DNA of 8,022 nucleotides from Oscillospiraceae bacterium. Its GTDB lineage: Bacteria; Bacillota; Clostridia; Oscillospirales; Butyricicoccaceae. The notes under the pieces were generated by a model. That model saw nothing but the letters and a program-made list of their open reading frames with translations. It had not been told where the DNA came from and made no database searches. Positions 1 through 5,871 of the stretch are shown here, piece by piece. Positions within the stretch are counted from its first letter, which is position 1, and every line of letters begins with the position of its first letter. Location: the NCBI GenBank assembly GCA_902797555.1, contig CADBTM010000122.1:1-8022 (forward strand), read 5' to 3'. The position numbers and the translations under genes were made by a program.

Positions 1-1215
1 GCCGTCCGTCCCACCCCCGAGCTGGTGGACAAGGTGGCCGCGCTGCCCTATGACGTGATGAACTCGCAGGAAGCGAGAGAGTACGTCAAGGACAATCCCT
101 ATTCCTTTATGCGCATCGACCGCGCCGAGGTCAATCTGCCCGAGGATACCGATATGTATTCCCAGCTGGTCTATGAGACCGCGGCCTCCCGCCTCAACGA
201 TATGAAAAAGCAGGGCGTCTATCAGAAGGACGCCAAGCCCTGCTATTACGTCTACCGTCAGATCATGGACGGCCGCGCCCAGACGGGCATCGTGGCCTGC
301 GCCAGCGTGGACGATTACCAGAACAACGTGGTGAAAAAGCACGAGCTCACCCTCGCCAAAAAAGAGGACGACCGCTGCAACCACGTGGACTTCTGCGACG
401 CCAACACCGGACCCATCTTCCTGACCTACAAGGCCGACCCCACCGTCAACGCCGTGGTGGAAAAGACCGTCGCCAAAAAGCCGGTCTACGATTTTGACAA
501 CGCCGGCGTCCGCCAGACCTGCTGGGTCATCGACGACGATGCCGACATCGCCGCCATTCAGGGCGCCTTCGCCGCCATCCCCGCGCTGTATATCGCCGAC
601 GGCCATCACCGCTGCGCCAGCGCGGTGCGCGTTGCCCGCAAGCGTCGGGTGCAGAATCCCGACTATACCGGCGAGGAGGAGTTCAACTTCTTCCTGTGCG
701 TGCTTTTCCCCGACGAGCAGCTGGCCATCATGGACTATAACCGTGTGGTGGCCGACCTCAACGGCAATTCCGAGGCCGAGTTCCTGGCCAAGGTGGCCGA
801 AAAGTTTGACGTGGAGCAGATCGGCACCCAGGCGCCTCACGTCACCGAAAAGCACACCTTCGGCATGTATCTGGACGGCCAGTGGTGGAAGCTCACCGCC
901 CGGAAGGGCACCTTTGACGAGAGCGATGTGGTGGCGCAGCTGGACGTCTCCATCCTGCAGCAGAACCTGCTGACCCCCATCCTGGGCATCGGCGATCCCC
1001 GCACCGACAAGCGCATCGACTTTGTCGGCGGCATCCGCGGTCTGGGCGAGCTGGAGCGTCGGGTGGAAAACGGCATGGCCGTGGCCTTTGCCATGTGCCC
1101 CACCTCCATCGAGGATCTGATGAGCATCGCCAACAGCGGTCGGATCATGCCTCCCAAGTCCACTTGGTTTGAGCCCAAGCTGCTGTCCGGAATCTTCATC
1201 CACGAGCTGAAATAA
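1..1215 (+). CDS. DUF1015 family protein (5' end missing)
   Basis: The reading frame is open from base 1 and ends at TAA 1213-1215, giving 404 visible residues. The first residues (AVRPTPEL, then KVAALPYDVMNSQEAR) match the start of the DUF1015 family, whose members are usually slightly over 400 residues, so only about ten residues appear to lie left of the window. The GTG at base 25 is therefore an internal valine. The family hallmark IADGHHRCASA is encoded near 592-624, and an RTDKRIDFVGG stretch lies near 1000-1032. No signal peptide or membrane segment is visible, so it is probably cytoplasmic. The biochemical role of DUF1015 is not established. From family knowledge, these genes often sit beside serine biosynthesis genes (serA/serC) in clostridia, so such a neighbour may lie to the left, but that cannot be seen here. 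A strong terminator follows directly. The family call is firm; the function is unknown. Confidence 0.9.
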   Translation, partial: AVRPTPELVDKVAALPYDVMNSQEAREYVKDNPYSFMRIDRAEVNLPEDTDMYSQLVYETAASRLNDMKKQGVYQKDAKPCYYVYRQIMDGRAQTGIVACASVDDYQNNVVKKHELTLAKKEDDRCNHVDFCDANTGPIFLTYKADPTVNAVVEKTVAKKPVYDFDNAGVRQTCWVIDDDADIAAIQGAFAAIPALYIADGHHRCASAVRVARKRRVQNPDYTGEEEFNFFLCVLFPDEQLAIMDYNRVVADLNGNSEAEFLAKVAEKFDVEQIGTQAPHVTEKHTFGMYLDGQWWKLTARKGTFDESDVVAQLDVSILQQNLLTPILGIGDPRTDKRIDFVGGIRGLGELERRVENGMAVAFAMCPTSIEDLMSIANSGRIMPPKSTWFEPKLLSGIFIHELK

Positions 1216-1224
1216 ATGACAAGA

Positions 1225-1259
1225 CAAAACCATCGGCCATGCCGATGGTTTTGTTTTTT
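1225..1259 (+). terminator. Rho-independent terminator of the DUF1015 gene
   Basis: A perfect 13-bp stem (1225-1237 paired with 1241-1253) closes a 3-nt loop and runs into six T residues at 1254-1259. It begins 10 bases after the stop codon and separates this gene from the dipeptidase transcript. Confidence 0.93.
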
Positions 1260-1275
1260 GCGGACAAACTCCGTC

Positions 1276-1307
1276 TTGACTTTTTCCCTTTTTGAGTGCA
1301 TTATGAT
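1276..1307 (+). promoter_or_regulatory. Probable sigma-A promoter of the dipeptidase pair
   Basis: A TTGACT -35 box lies at 1276-1281. Two overlapping -10 candidates follow: CATTAT at 1299-1304 with an ideal 17-nt spacer, and the better-matching TATGAT at 1302-1307 with a long 20-nt spacer. It lies between the upstream terminator and the first dipeptidase, so a promoter is expected here, but the exact -10 is uncertain. Confidence 0.55.
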
Positions 1308-1340
1308 ACTTGCAAAAACTACTTGGGAGGAGCGCGCAAT

Positions 1341-2315
1341 ATGAAACAATTCAATATTTTTGACATGCACTGCGATACACTGTCCGACATCCACCGGCTG
1401 GGGAAAGAGGATCTTGCCACCGCCAGCGGCCACATCAATCTGGAAAAGCTGTGGAAGGGCGGCTCGCTGGTGCAATGCTTTGCCGCCTTTATCCCCACCC
1501 ACGAGGGCGCTGTGCGCAGAGGGATCACCGAAGGCCCCTATGAATATTTTCTCCATTGCGCCGATACCTTTGACCGTCAGATGGAGAAGTTTTCCGACCA
1601 GATCCGTCCCGTGCGCACGGTGGCGGAGATCGAAAAAAACCGGGACGCCGGCCTGCTGTCCGCCATGCTGACCATCGAGGACGCCGTTCCCGTGGAAGGC
1701 AGGATCGAGCGCGTAAAGGAGTTTTACGACCGGGGCGTGCGCATGATGTCCCTGACGTGGAACTATGAAAACAGCATCGGTTATCCCAACTCCCGGGATC
1801 CCGAGGCACATATGCTCCCCCTCAAGCCCTTCGGCCTGGAAGTCATCGCCGAGATGGAGCGTCTGGGCATGGCGGTGGACGTTTCCCATCTGTCGGAGGG
1901 CGGCTTCTGGGATGTGGCCAACCACGGCAGCAAGCCCTTTATCGCCTCCCACTCCTGCGCCCGTGCCCTCAGCGACCATCCCCGCAACCTCACCGACGAT
2001 CAGCTGCGCGCCGTGGCAAAACGGGGCGGCGTGGTAGGCGTCAACTTCTGCAAGCCCTTCCTGCGGCTGGACGCCACCGTTTCCACCGTGGAGGACATCG
2101 TGCGCCATGCCCGGTATATCGCCAATGTGGCGGGCATCGAGACGGTGGCCATGGGCTCGGACTTTGACGGCATCAGCGGTCCGCTGGAATATGAGGACTT
2201 TTCCGGCTTCCCCATGATCGTGGACGGCCTGAGCCGCGTCTTCTCCGACGACGACGTGGATCGGATCTGCCACGGCAACGCACTCCGCGCCTTCCGGGAT
2301 ATTTTCGGAGAATAA
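1341..2315 (+). CDS. M19 family (renal/membrane-type) dipeptidase, copy 1
   Basis: This 324-residue zinc dipeptidase of peptidase family M19 would hydrolyse dipeptides, in this family often including ones with a C-terminal D-residue. The expected metal and substrate residues are all present: H10 and D12 (DMHCDT), bridging E113 (TIED), H183 (VSHLSEGG), H204 (ASHSCAR), R215 in PRNLTDD, spaced 11 residues after H204 as in renal dipeptidase, and D274 (GSDFDG). No signal peptide, lipobox or membrane anchor is visible, so it is probably cytoplasmic. The ATG at 1341 is chosen because GGGAGGAG (1325-1332) sits 8 nt upstream and the protein then starts at the same point as its neighbour. An in-frame GTG at 1296 overlaps the -10 region and is rejected. 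The second copy follows after 27 bases, so the two are probably co-transcribed. Exact substrates cannot be read from sequence. Confidence 0.92.
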   Translation: MKQFNIFDMHCDTLSDIHRLGKEDLATASGHINLEKLWKGGSLVQCFAAFIPTHEGAVRRGITEGPYEYFLHCADTFDRQMEKFSDQIRPVRTVAEIEKNRDAGLLSAMLTIEDAVPVEGRIERVKEFYDRGVRMMSLTWNYENSIGYPNSRDPEAHMLPLKPFGLEVIAEMERLGMAVDVSHLSEGGFWDVANHGSKPFIASHSCARALSDHPRNLTDDQLRAVAKRGGVVGVNFCKPFLRLDATVSTVEDIVRHARYIANVAGIETVAMGSDFDGISGPLEYEDFSGFPMIVDGLSRVFSDDDVDRICHGNALRAFRDIFGE

Positions 2316-2330
2316 CAAACGGTTTTTACC

Positions 2331-2337
2331 AAGGAGG
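2331..2337 (+). promoter_or_regulatory. Strong ribosome binding site of dipeptidase copy 2
   Basis: AAGGAGG, a near-perfect anti-SD match, lies in the 27-base gap between the two dipeptidases, 5 nt before the ATG at 2343. It fixes the start of copy 2 and suggests efficient independent initiation on a shared mRNA. Confidence 0.85.
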
Positions 2338-2342
2338 TACGT

Positions 2343-3311
2343 ATGAAAGCATTCAACATCGTCGATCTTCACTGTGATACGCTGATGGAGGTCTATCTCG
2401 CCCATCACAATCTGGCCGACTGCCCCGGCCATATCAATCTGGAAAAGCTGCAGAAGGGCGGCTCGCTGGTACAGTGCTTTGCGGTCTTTGTGCCCACCCA
2501 CGACTGTGCCGAACGCAATGGCGTCACCGAGAGCGCCTACAGCTATTTCACCAACTGCGCCGACGCCTTTTATCAGCAGATGGCGCTCTATCCCGACGTG
2601 ATCCGCCCCGTGCGCTGCGTGGCCGACATCGAGAAAAACGTGGCCGAGGGCAAGCTGTCCGCCATGCTGACCATCGAGGACGGCGCTCCCGTGGACGGCA
2701 AGATCGAGCGGCTGCAGGAGTTTTACGACAAGGGCGTGCGCATGATCGCCCTGACCTGGAACTATGAAAACAGCATCGGGTATCCCAACTCCCGGGATCC
2801 CAAGGAGCATCTCCGTCCCCTCAAGCCCTTCGGTCTGGAGGTCATCGCCAAGATGGATGAGCTGGGCATGATCATCGACACCTCCCATCTGTCCGAGGGC
2901 GGCTTCTGGGATATCGTGGAGCACGGCACCAAGCCCTTTATCGCCTCCCATTCCTGCTGCCGCGCCCTCAGCGACCATCGCCGCAACCTGACCGACCGCC
3001 AGCTGCGCGCTCTGGGCGAAAAGGGCGGCATCTGCGGCGTCAACTTCTGCGACGAGTTTTTGGAGCTGGGCTCCACGGTGTCCAGCGTGGAAAATATCGT
3101 CCGCCACTGCAAGCACATCGCCGACGTGGCCGGCGTGGAGGCCGTTGCCATGGGCTCGGACTTTGACGGCATCGGCGGCGAGCTGGAGTACAAGGACTTC
3201 GCCGGCTTCCCCATGATCGTGGACGGACTGAGCCGCGTGTTTACCCCCTCCGAGGTAGACAAGATCTGCCACGGCAACGCCCTGCGTCTGTTCAAGGATG
3301 TCATCGGCTAA
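2343..3311 (+). CDS. M19 family dipeptidase, copy 2 (tandem paralogue)
   Basis: This 322-residue M19 zinc dipeptidase is collinear with the upstream copy and about two-thirds identical to it by eye, the main length difference being one codon near residue 20. All catalytic positions are kept: H10, D12, E112, H182, H203, R214 and D273, so both copies look active. Differences concentrate in residues 15-30, 55-85 (the region after PTHD), around 230-245 (CGVNFCDEFLEL versus VGVNFCKPFLRL) and at the C-terminus. These may tune substrate choice, which is inference. There is no export signal, so it is likely cytoplasmic. It shares the promoter of the first gene and ends at a hairpin terminator 15 bases downstream. 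Retention of two intact copies suggests either dosage or split specificity for dipeptides. Confidence 0.92.
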   Translation: MKAFNIVDLHCDTLMEVYLAHHNLADCPGHINLEKLQKGGSLVQCFAVFVPTHDCAERNGVTESAYSYFTNCADAFYQQMALYPDVIRPVRCVADIEKNVAEGKLSAMLTIEDGAPVDGKIERLQEFYDKGVRMIALTWNYENSIGYPNSRDPKEHLRPLKPFGLEVIAKMDELGMIIDTSHLSEGGFWDIVEHGTKPFIASHSCCRALSDHRRNLTDRQLRALGEKGGICGVNFCDEFLELGSTVSSVENIVRHCKHIADVAGVEAVAMGSDFDGIGGELEYKDFAGFPMIVDGLSRVFTPSEVDKICHGNALRLFKDVIG

Positions 3312-3325
3312 AGCAAAAGAAACAG

Positions 3326-3356
3326 AAAAATGCCGCCCGCAGGGGCGGCATTTTTT
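3326..3356. terminator. Bidirectional terminator between convergent genes
   Basis: An 8-bp GC-rich stem (3331-3338 with 3343-3350) and 4-nt loop are flanked by five A on the left (3326-3330) and six T on the right (3351-3356). It works as an intrinsic terminator for the dipeptidase transcript and, read on the other strand, for the leftward small Cys/Gly gene that stops at 3366. Confidence 0.9.
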
Positions 3357-3365
3357 ATGGACTTG

Positions 3366-3533
3366 TCAGCAGCCGCAGCCGCAATCGTTGTCGTTGCTGC
3401 AGCCACAGCCGTAGCCCCAGCCACAACCACAATGTACCCAGATGAGGATCAGCGCCACGATGATGATGATCCACAGGGGCTGAGAGCCGAAAAAGCCGTA
3501 ACCGCGGCCGCAGGAATTGCAGTTGGAATACAT
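3366..3533 (-). CDS. Small Cys/Gly-rich single-pass membrane protein (55 aa, unknown function)
   Basis: This is a short reading frame from ATG (3533-3531) to TGA (3368-3366). A good ribosome binding site, AGGAGGG (3550-3544 on the minus strand), precedes it by 10 nt. The protein has three parts: a short N-terminus with a CNSC pair and Gly/Tyr/Phe-rich residues (1-18); one hydrophobic segment, about residues 20-33, with four consecutive Ile; and a Gly/Cys-rich tail (35-55) built of CGCG, GYGCGC and CGCGC blocks around SNDND. Nine of 55 residues are Cys (5, 8, 35, 37, 43, 45, 51, 53, 55). I do not recognise a characterised family. The layout loosely resembles tiny Gly-rich membrane proteins of spore formers such as YjcZ-type proteins, but the Cys richness differs. 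The tail could bind metal or form disulfides (inference). It lies 73 bases downstream of the SLH-like gene on the same strand with no clear terminator between, so co-transcription is possible. No strong promoter of its own was found. Confidence 0.75.
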   Translation of the reverse strand: MYSNCNSCGRGYGFFGSQPLWIIIIVALILIWVHCGCGWGYGCGCSNDNDCGCGC

Positions 3534-3606
3534 AGAAGTGAGTCCCTCCTCAATAGATTTCTCACTCCATACTATTCCACAGGGGCGAAAATGTGCCCGG
3601 GATTTT

Positions 3607-4788
3607 TTACGGCACCATGCTGCGGGCGGCGTCCAGCTGCTCCCGGGTGATCACGCCCCGGTCGATAAGGCGCTCGGCCAGAGTGACGTTGCTGTCCTTC
3701 AGCCGCGCGGACAGGGCGCGGAAGGAGATGAGCACCACGTGATCCCGCATAAAGCCCTTCTGCGCGATGGCGTCCAGCTCGCCCCGGCTGATGAGACCCA
3801 GACGGATGGCAAGATCTCTGGAGGTGGTGTTCCACACAAAGTCCGTCCCGTCCTGATAGCCCAGCGACCGCAGCACAAAGGTGAGATACTGCTCCAGCGC
3901 GCTGTTGGCGGTGGGGGAGAAGGTGGTGGCGGAGGTGCCGTTGGTATAGCCCATGGTATAGCCGTAGGCGATATACTTTTTGCCGTCCGCCCACACGGGA
4001 GGATCCCGGAAGGGGGTCTCGGCGGTGCAGGCCAGCGCCTGAGGCTCCTCGCCCAGCAGACGGATGAGCATGACCAGCGCCTCCTGACGGGTGGGGGAGC
4101 GTCCCAGCTCATAGCTGACGCCCGTGCCCTTGAACAGGCCCGTCTCCTTGAGGGCGTCGGCATAGAGGGTGTATTTTTCTTCATAGCCCGCCCGGGCGCC
4201 GTCCCGCACCAGCAGGGTAGCGCTGTCGGAGGTGACCTGAATGCCGCTGCCGTCGTCGGCAAGGATCATATACAGGATCCCGGTTTTGATGGCCAGACCG
4301 GGGGTGCGGACAGAGCCCGCCGTCACGTTGAGCACCTCAGACCCGGCGGGGCCGGCGATCTGTCCCGCTCCGGTGACAAAGATCACCGAGGCGCCGGGGG
4401 CGCCGGTGACGGTCTCCCCTCTGGAGAGGGTGACCTGACGCATGCCCTCGGGAGACGCGGCGGGCGCGGTCTGCTGCTGCAAAAGCTGCTGTGCCCGGGC
4501 GGAGACCTGTGCGGTCAGACCCTGCGCCATGCGCTCGGCGGTCTTTTGGGCAGCATACTCCGATGCCGCCGTCCACAGACCTTCCTTTTTGGCCTGCAGC
4601 GAATCGGACAGCATTTCCAGCGCGGAGGAGAGATAATCGCTCAGCGGAGCGGAAAAGACCGTCTGAATATAGGAGCGGGTCACCAGCGGATCGCCTGCCG
4701 TGTCCACTGCCAGCGCTGTGGCGCCGCAAAACACCGTCAGCATCGCCAGAATCAGCGCGCAGGGTCGCAGCCATTTTCCTGATTTCAC
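3607..4788 (-). CDS. Exported S-layer-homology-like protein
   Basis: This 393-residue protein starts at GTG (4788-4786), with an AAAAGGAGGGG ribosome binding site 7 nt upstream. A signal peptide is clear: a positively charged start (KSGKWLR), a hydrophobic core to about residue 20, and an ALA cleavage site near residue 27. Residues about 30-110 are a helical, Gln/Ala-rich segment. Residues about 118-200 look like a beta-rich module full of Gly, Val and Thr. Residues about 209-310 resemble two SLH repeats: the first contains ADALKETGLFKGTG and LGRSPTRQEALVMLIRLLG; the second contains PPVWADGKKYIAYGYTMGY and FSPTANSALEQYLTFVLRSL. Residues 310-393 may be a degenerate third repeat. SLH repeats normally hold proteins to secondary cell-wall polymers, so this is probably a cell-surface protein; its cargo role is unknown. 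It has its own promoter just beyond the tRNA-Gly terminator. Confidence 0.83.
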   Translation of the reverse strand: MKSGKWLRPCALILAMLTVFCGATALAVDTAGDPLVTRSYIQTVFSAPLSDYLSSALEMLSDSLQAKKEGLWTAASEYAAQKTAERMAQGLTAQVSARAQQLLQQQTAPAASPEGMRQVTLSRGETVTGAPGASVIFVTGAGQIAGPAGSEVLNVTAGSVRTPGLAIKTGILYMILADDGSGIQVTSDSATLLVRDGARAGYEEKYTLYADALKETGLFKGTGVSYELGRSPTRQEALVMLIRLLGEEPQALACTAETPFRDPPVWADGKKYIAYGYTMGYTNGTSATTFSPTANSALEQYLTFVLRSLGYQDGTDFVWNTTSRDLAIRLGLISRGELDAIAQKGFMRDHVVLISFRALSARLKDSNVTLAERLIDRGVITREQLDAARSMVP

Positions 4789-4835
4789 GGGTCAGCCCCT
4801 CCTTTTCCGAATCGCACATGGGATCATACAAAAAT

Positions 4836-4864
4836 ATCATACCACAATCCGACAGATTTCGCAA
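4836..4864 (-). promoter_or_regulatory. Sigma-A promoter of the SLH-like gene
   Basis: On the minus strand, a TTGCGA -35 box (4864-4859), a 17-nt spacer and a TATGAT -10 box (4841-4836) preceded by TGG (extended -10) face the SLH-like gene. The start codon lies 47 bases beyond the -10 box. Confidence 0.78.
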
Positions 4865-4878
4865 GGCGGGGACAAGAG

Positions 4879-4908
4879 AAAAAGCGCCCGCAGCTGCGGG
4901 CGCTTTTT
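4879..4908 (-). terminator. Terminator of tRNA-Gly
   Basis: A 30-base perfect palindrome with a GC-rich core (GCGCCCGC / GCGGGCGC) is flanked by A and T runs. Read on the minus strand it is a hairpin followed by five T, starting 3 bases after the tRNA CCA end. Its symmetry means it could also stop rightward transcription. Confidence 0.9.
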
Positions 4909-4911
4909 GCA

Positions 4912-4985
4912 TGGAGCAGGGTACGGGAGTCGAACCCGCCTCACCAGCTTGGGAAGCTGGGGTAATACCGATATACCAACCCTGC
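4912..4985 (-). tRNA. tRNA-Gly (anticodon CCC)
   Basis: Read on the minus strand, the 74-nt gene folds as a full cloverleaf. The seven-pair acceptor stem is GCAGGGT with ACCCTGC. The anticodon stem is CCAGC/GCTGG around loop TTCCCAA, giving anticodon CCC, which reads GGG. The variable loop is 4 nt, and the T arm is GCGGG-TTCGACT-CCCGT. The D stem is short (GTA/TAC). The discriminator base is T and CCA is encoded in the gene. It stands alone with its own promoter and terminator, rather than in a tRNA cluster. Confidence 0.97.
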
Positions 4986-4998
4986 GTGGAACAGATTT

Positions 4999-5027
4999 AT
5001 TATACCAAGGATTCCCCGCGAATTCAA
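4999..5027 (-). promoter_or_regulatory. Strong promoter of tRNA-Gly
   Basis: On the minus strand, TTGAAT (5027-5022), a 17-nt spacer and a consensus TATAAT (5004-4999) with an upstream TGG (extended -10) lie 13 bases before the mature tRNA 5' end. This near-consensus form is typical of stable RNA genes. Confidence 0.9.
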
Positions 5028-5062
5028 GTGGAAATTGCGTCGGGGCGGGATTTTCTCCCCGC

Positions 5063-5091
5063 TTTACAAAAAACGCCTTTTGGGGTATGAT
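5063..5091 (+). promoter_or_regulatory. Sigma-A promoter of tdk
   Basis: TTTACA (5063-5068), a 17-nt spacer and TATGAT (5086-5091) precede the tdk start by 29 bases. It is divergent from the tRNA-Gly promoter; the two -35 boxes are separated by 35 bases. Confidence 0.85.
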
Positions 5092-5120
5092 ACAAGCATC
5101 AACCGAAAGGGGAGAGGGAT

Positions 5121-5711
5121 ATGGCAAAACTGTATTTCAAATACGGCGCCATGGGTAGCTCAAAGAGCGCGCAGGCGCTGATCACCAAATTCAATTATGA
5201 AGAGCTGGGCATGAGCGTGTGGCTCATCAAGCCGTCGGTGGACACACGGGACGGCAAGAGCGTCATCCGCTCCCGCATCGGTCTTTGCCAGGAGGCTGAC
5301 GCCGTGCCGCCCGAGGCCGATCTCAAGGAGATCTATCGCACCATGGAGCGCAAGGACGTGATCATCGCCGACGAGTGCCAGTTTTTCACCCCAAAGCAGA
5401 TCGATCAGCTACGGGATCTGGTGGACGAGGACAATATCCCCGTGCTGTGCTTTGGTCTGCGCACCGACTTTCTCACCCATCTTTTCCCGGGGAGCGCCCG
5501 CCTGTTTGAGGTGGCCGATTCCATCACCGAGATCAAAACGGTGTGCGCCTGCGGCGCAAAGGCCATCGTCAACGCCCGCATCGCCGAGGACGGCACGGTG
5601 ATCACCGCCGGAGAACAGGTCTTTTTGGGGGGCAACGACAGCTATATCGCCATGTGCCACCGCTGCTGGAAAAAGGCCATCCGGGAGGGAAGAAAGGTGC
5701 TTCGCCCCTGA
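5121..5711 (+). CDS. tdk: Thymidine kinase (type II)
   Basis: This 196-residue enzyme phosphorylates thymidine to dTMP with ATP in the pyrimidine salvage pathway, in the cytoplasm. The type II TK layout is complete. The P-loop is GAMGSSKS (residues 9-16). The Walker B/catalytic motif is DECQF (84-88), with E85 as the expected catalytic base. GLRTDFL (112-118) follows. The zinc-binding cysteines are C142/C144 and C179/C182. The thymidine-binding lasso GGNDSYIAMCHRC is at 170-182. Length is normal for the family. The ATG at 5121 follows a purine-rich AAGGGGAG ribosome binding site. It has its own promoter. No clear hairpin terminator follows, so some read-through into the symporter gene is possible. 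Family and function are secure. Confidence 0.95.
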   Translation: MAKLYFKYGAMGSSKSAQALITKFNYEELGMSVWLIKPSVDTRDGKSVIRSRIGLCQEADAVPPEADLKEIYRTMERKDVIIADECQFFTPKQIDQLRDLVDEDNIPVLCFGLRTDFLTHLFPGSARLFEVADSITEIKTVCACGAKAIVNARIAEDGTVITAGEQVFLGGNDSYIAMCHRCWKKAIREGRKVLRP

Positions 5712-5777
5712 AAACCGCGTTTCTGACAAATTTTCATCCTGTGTTTTTGGTAATATCGCCTAAATTTTCAAAAAAAC

Positions 5778-5806
5778 TTTACAATTTCTCTGTTCTCTAT
5801 TATAAT
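5778..5806 (+). promoter_or_regulatory. Sigma-A promoter of the symporter gene
   Basis: TTTACA (5778-5783), a 17-nt spacer and a consensus TATAAT (5801-5806) lie in the AT-rich 160-base gap after tdk. A run of six A just upstream of the -35 box could act as an UP-like element. The predicted leader before the GTG at 5872 is about 60 nt. Confidence 0.88.
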
Positions 5807-5871
5807 ATGATTGATCCAGAAAGGAACACATACCCTTGTAAGGAAAAAAGAAGAGAAAGGAAGTTGTTACC

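Noticed and set aside
25..27. GTG as the start of the DUF1015 gene
   Set aside because: Conserved family sequence is already encoded before it from base 1, so it is an internal valine of a gene cut by the window edge.
1296..1340. GTG-initiated N-terminal extension of the first dipeptidase
   Set aside because: The GTG lies within the promoter region and has no ribosome binding site. The ATG at 1341 has a good one and matches the start of the paralogue.
837..3272. 811-codon open frame on the minus strand across the dipeptidase genes
   Set aside because: It is antisense to two well-supported enzymes, covers a terminator and promoter, and its two halves repeat each other only because the sense genes are duplicated. 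Strong third-position GC bias removes stop codons on the opposite strand.
3544..3606. Possible own promoter or terminator between the SLH-like gene and the small Cys/Gly gene
   Set aside because: The best -10 candidate (TAGTAT on the minus strand, 3574-3569) has only a poor -35 partner, and the GGGC/GCCC stem is four pairs with no T run. Neither is good enough to annotate.
3517..4782. 421-codon plus-strand frame opposite the SLH-like gene
   Set aside because: It is low-complexity, Gly/His/Gln-rich, with no recognisable domain and no suitable ribosome binding site. The minus strand has a signal peptide, SLH-like repeats, a promoter and a ribosome binding site.
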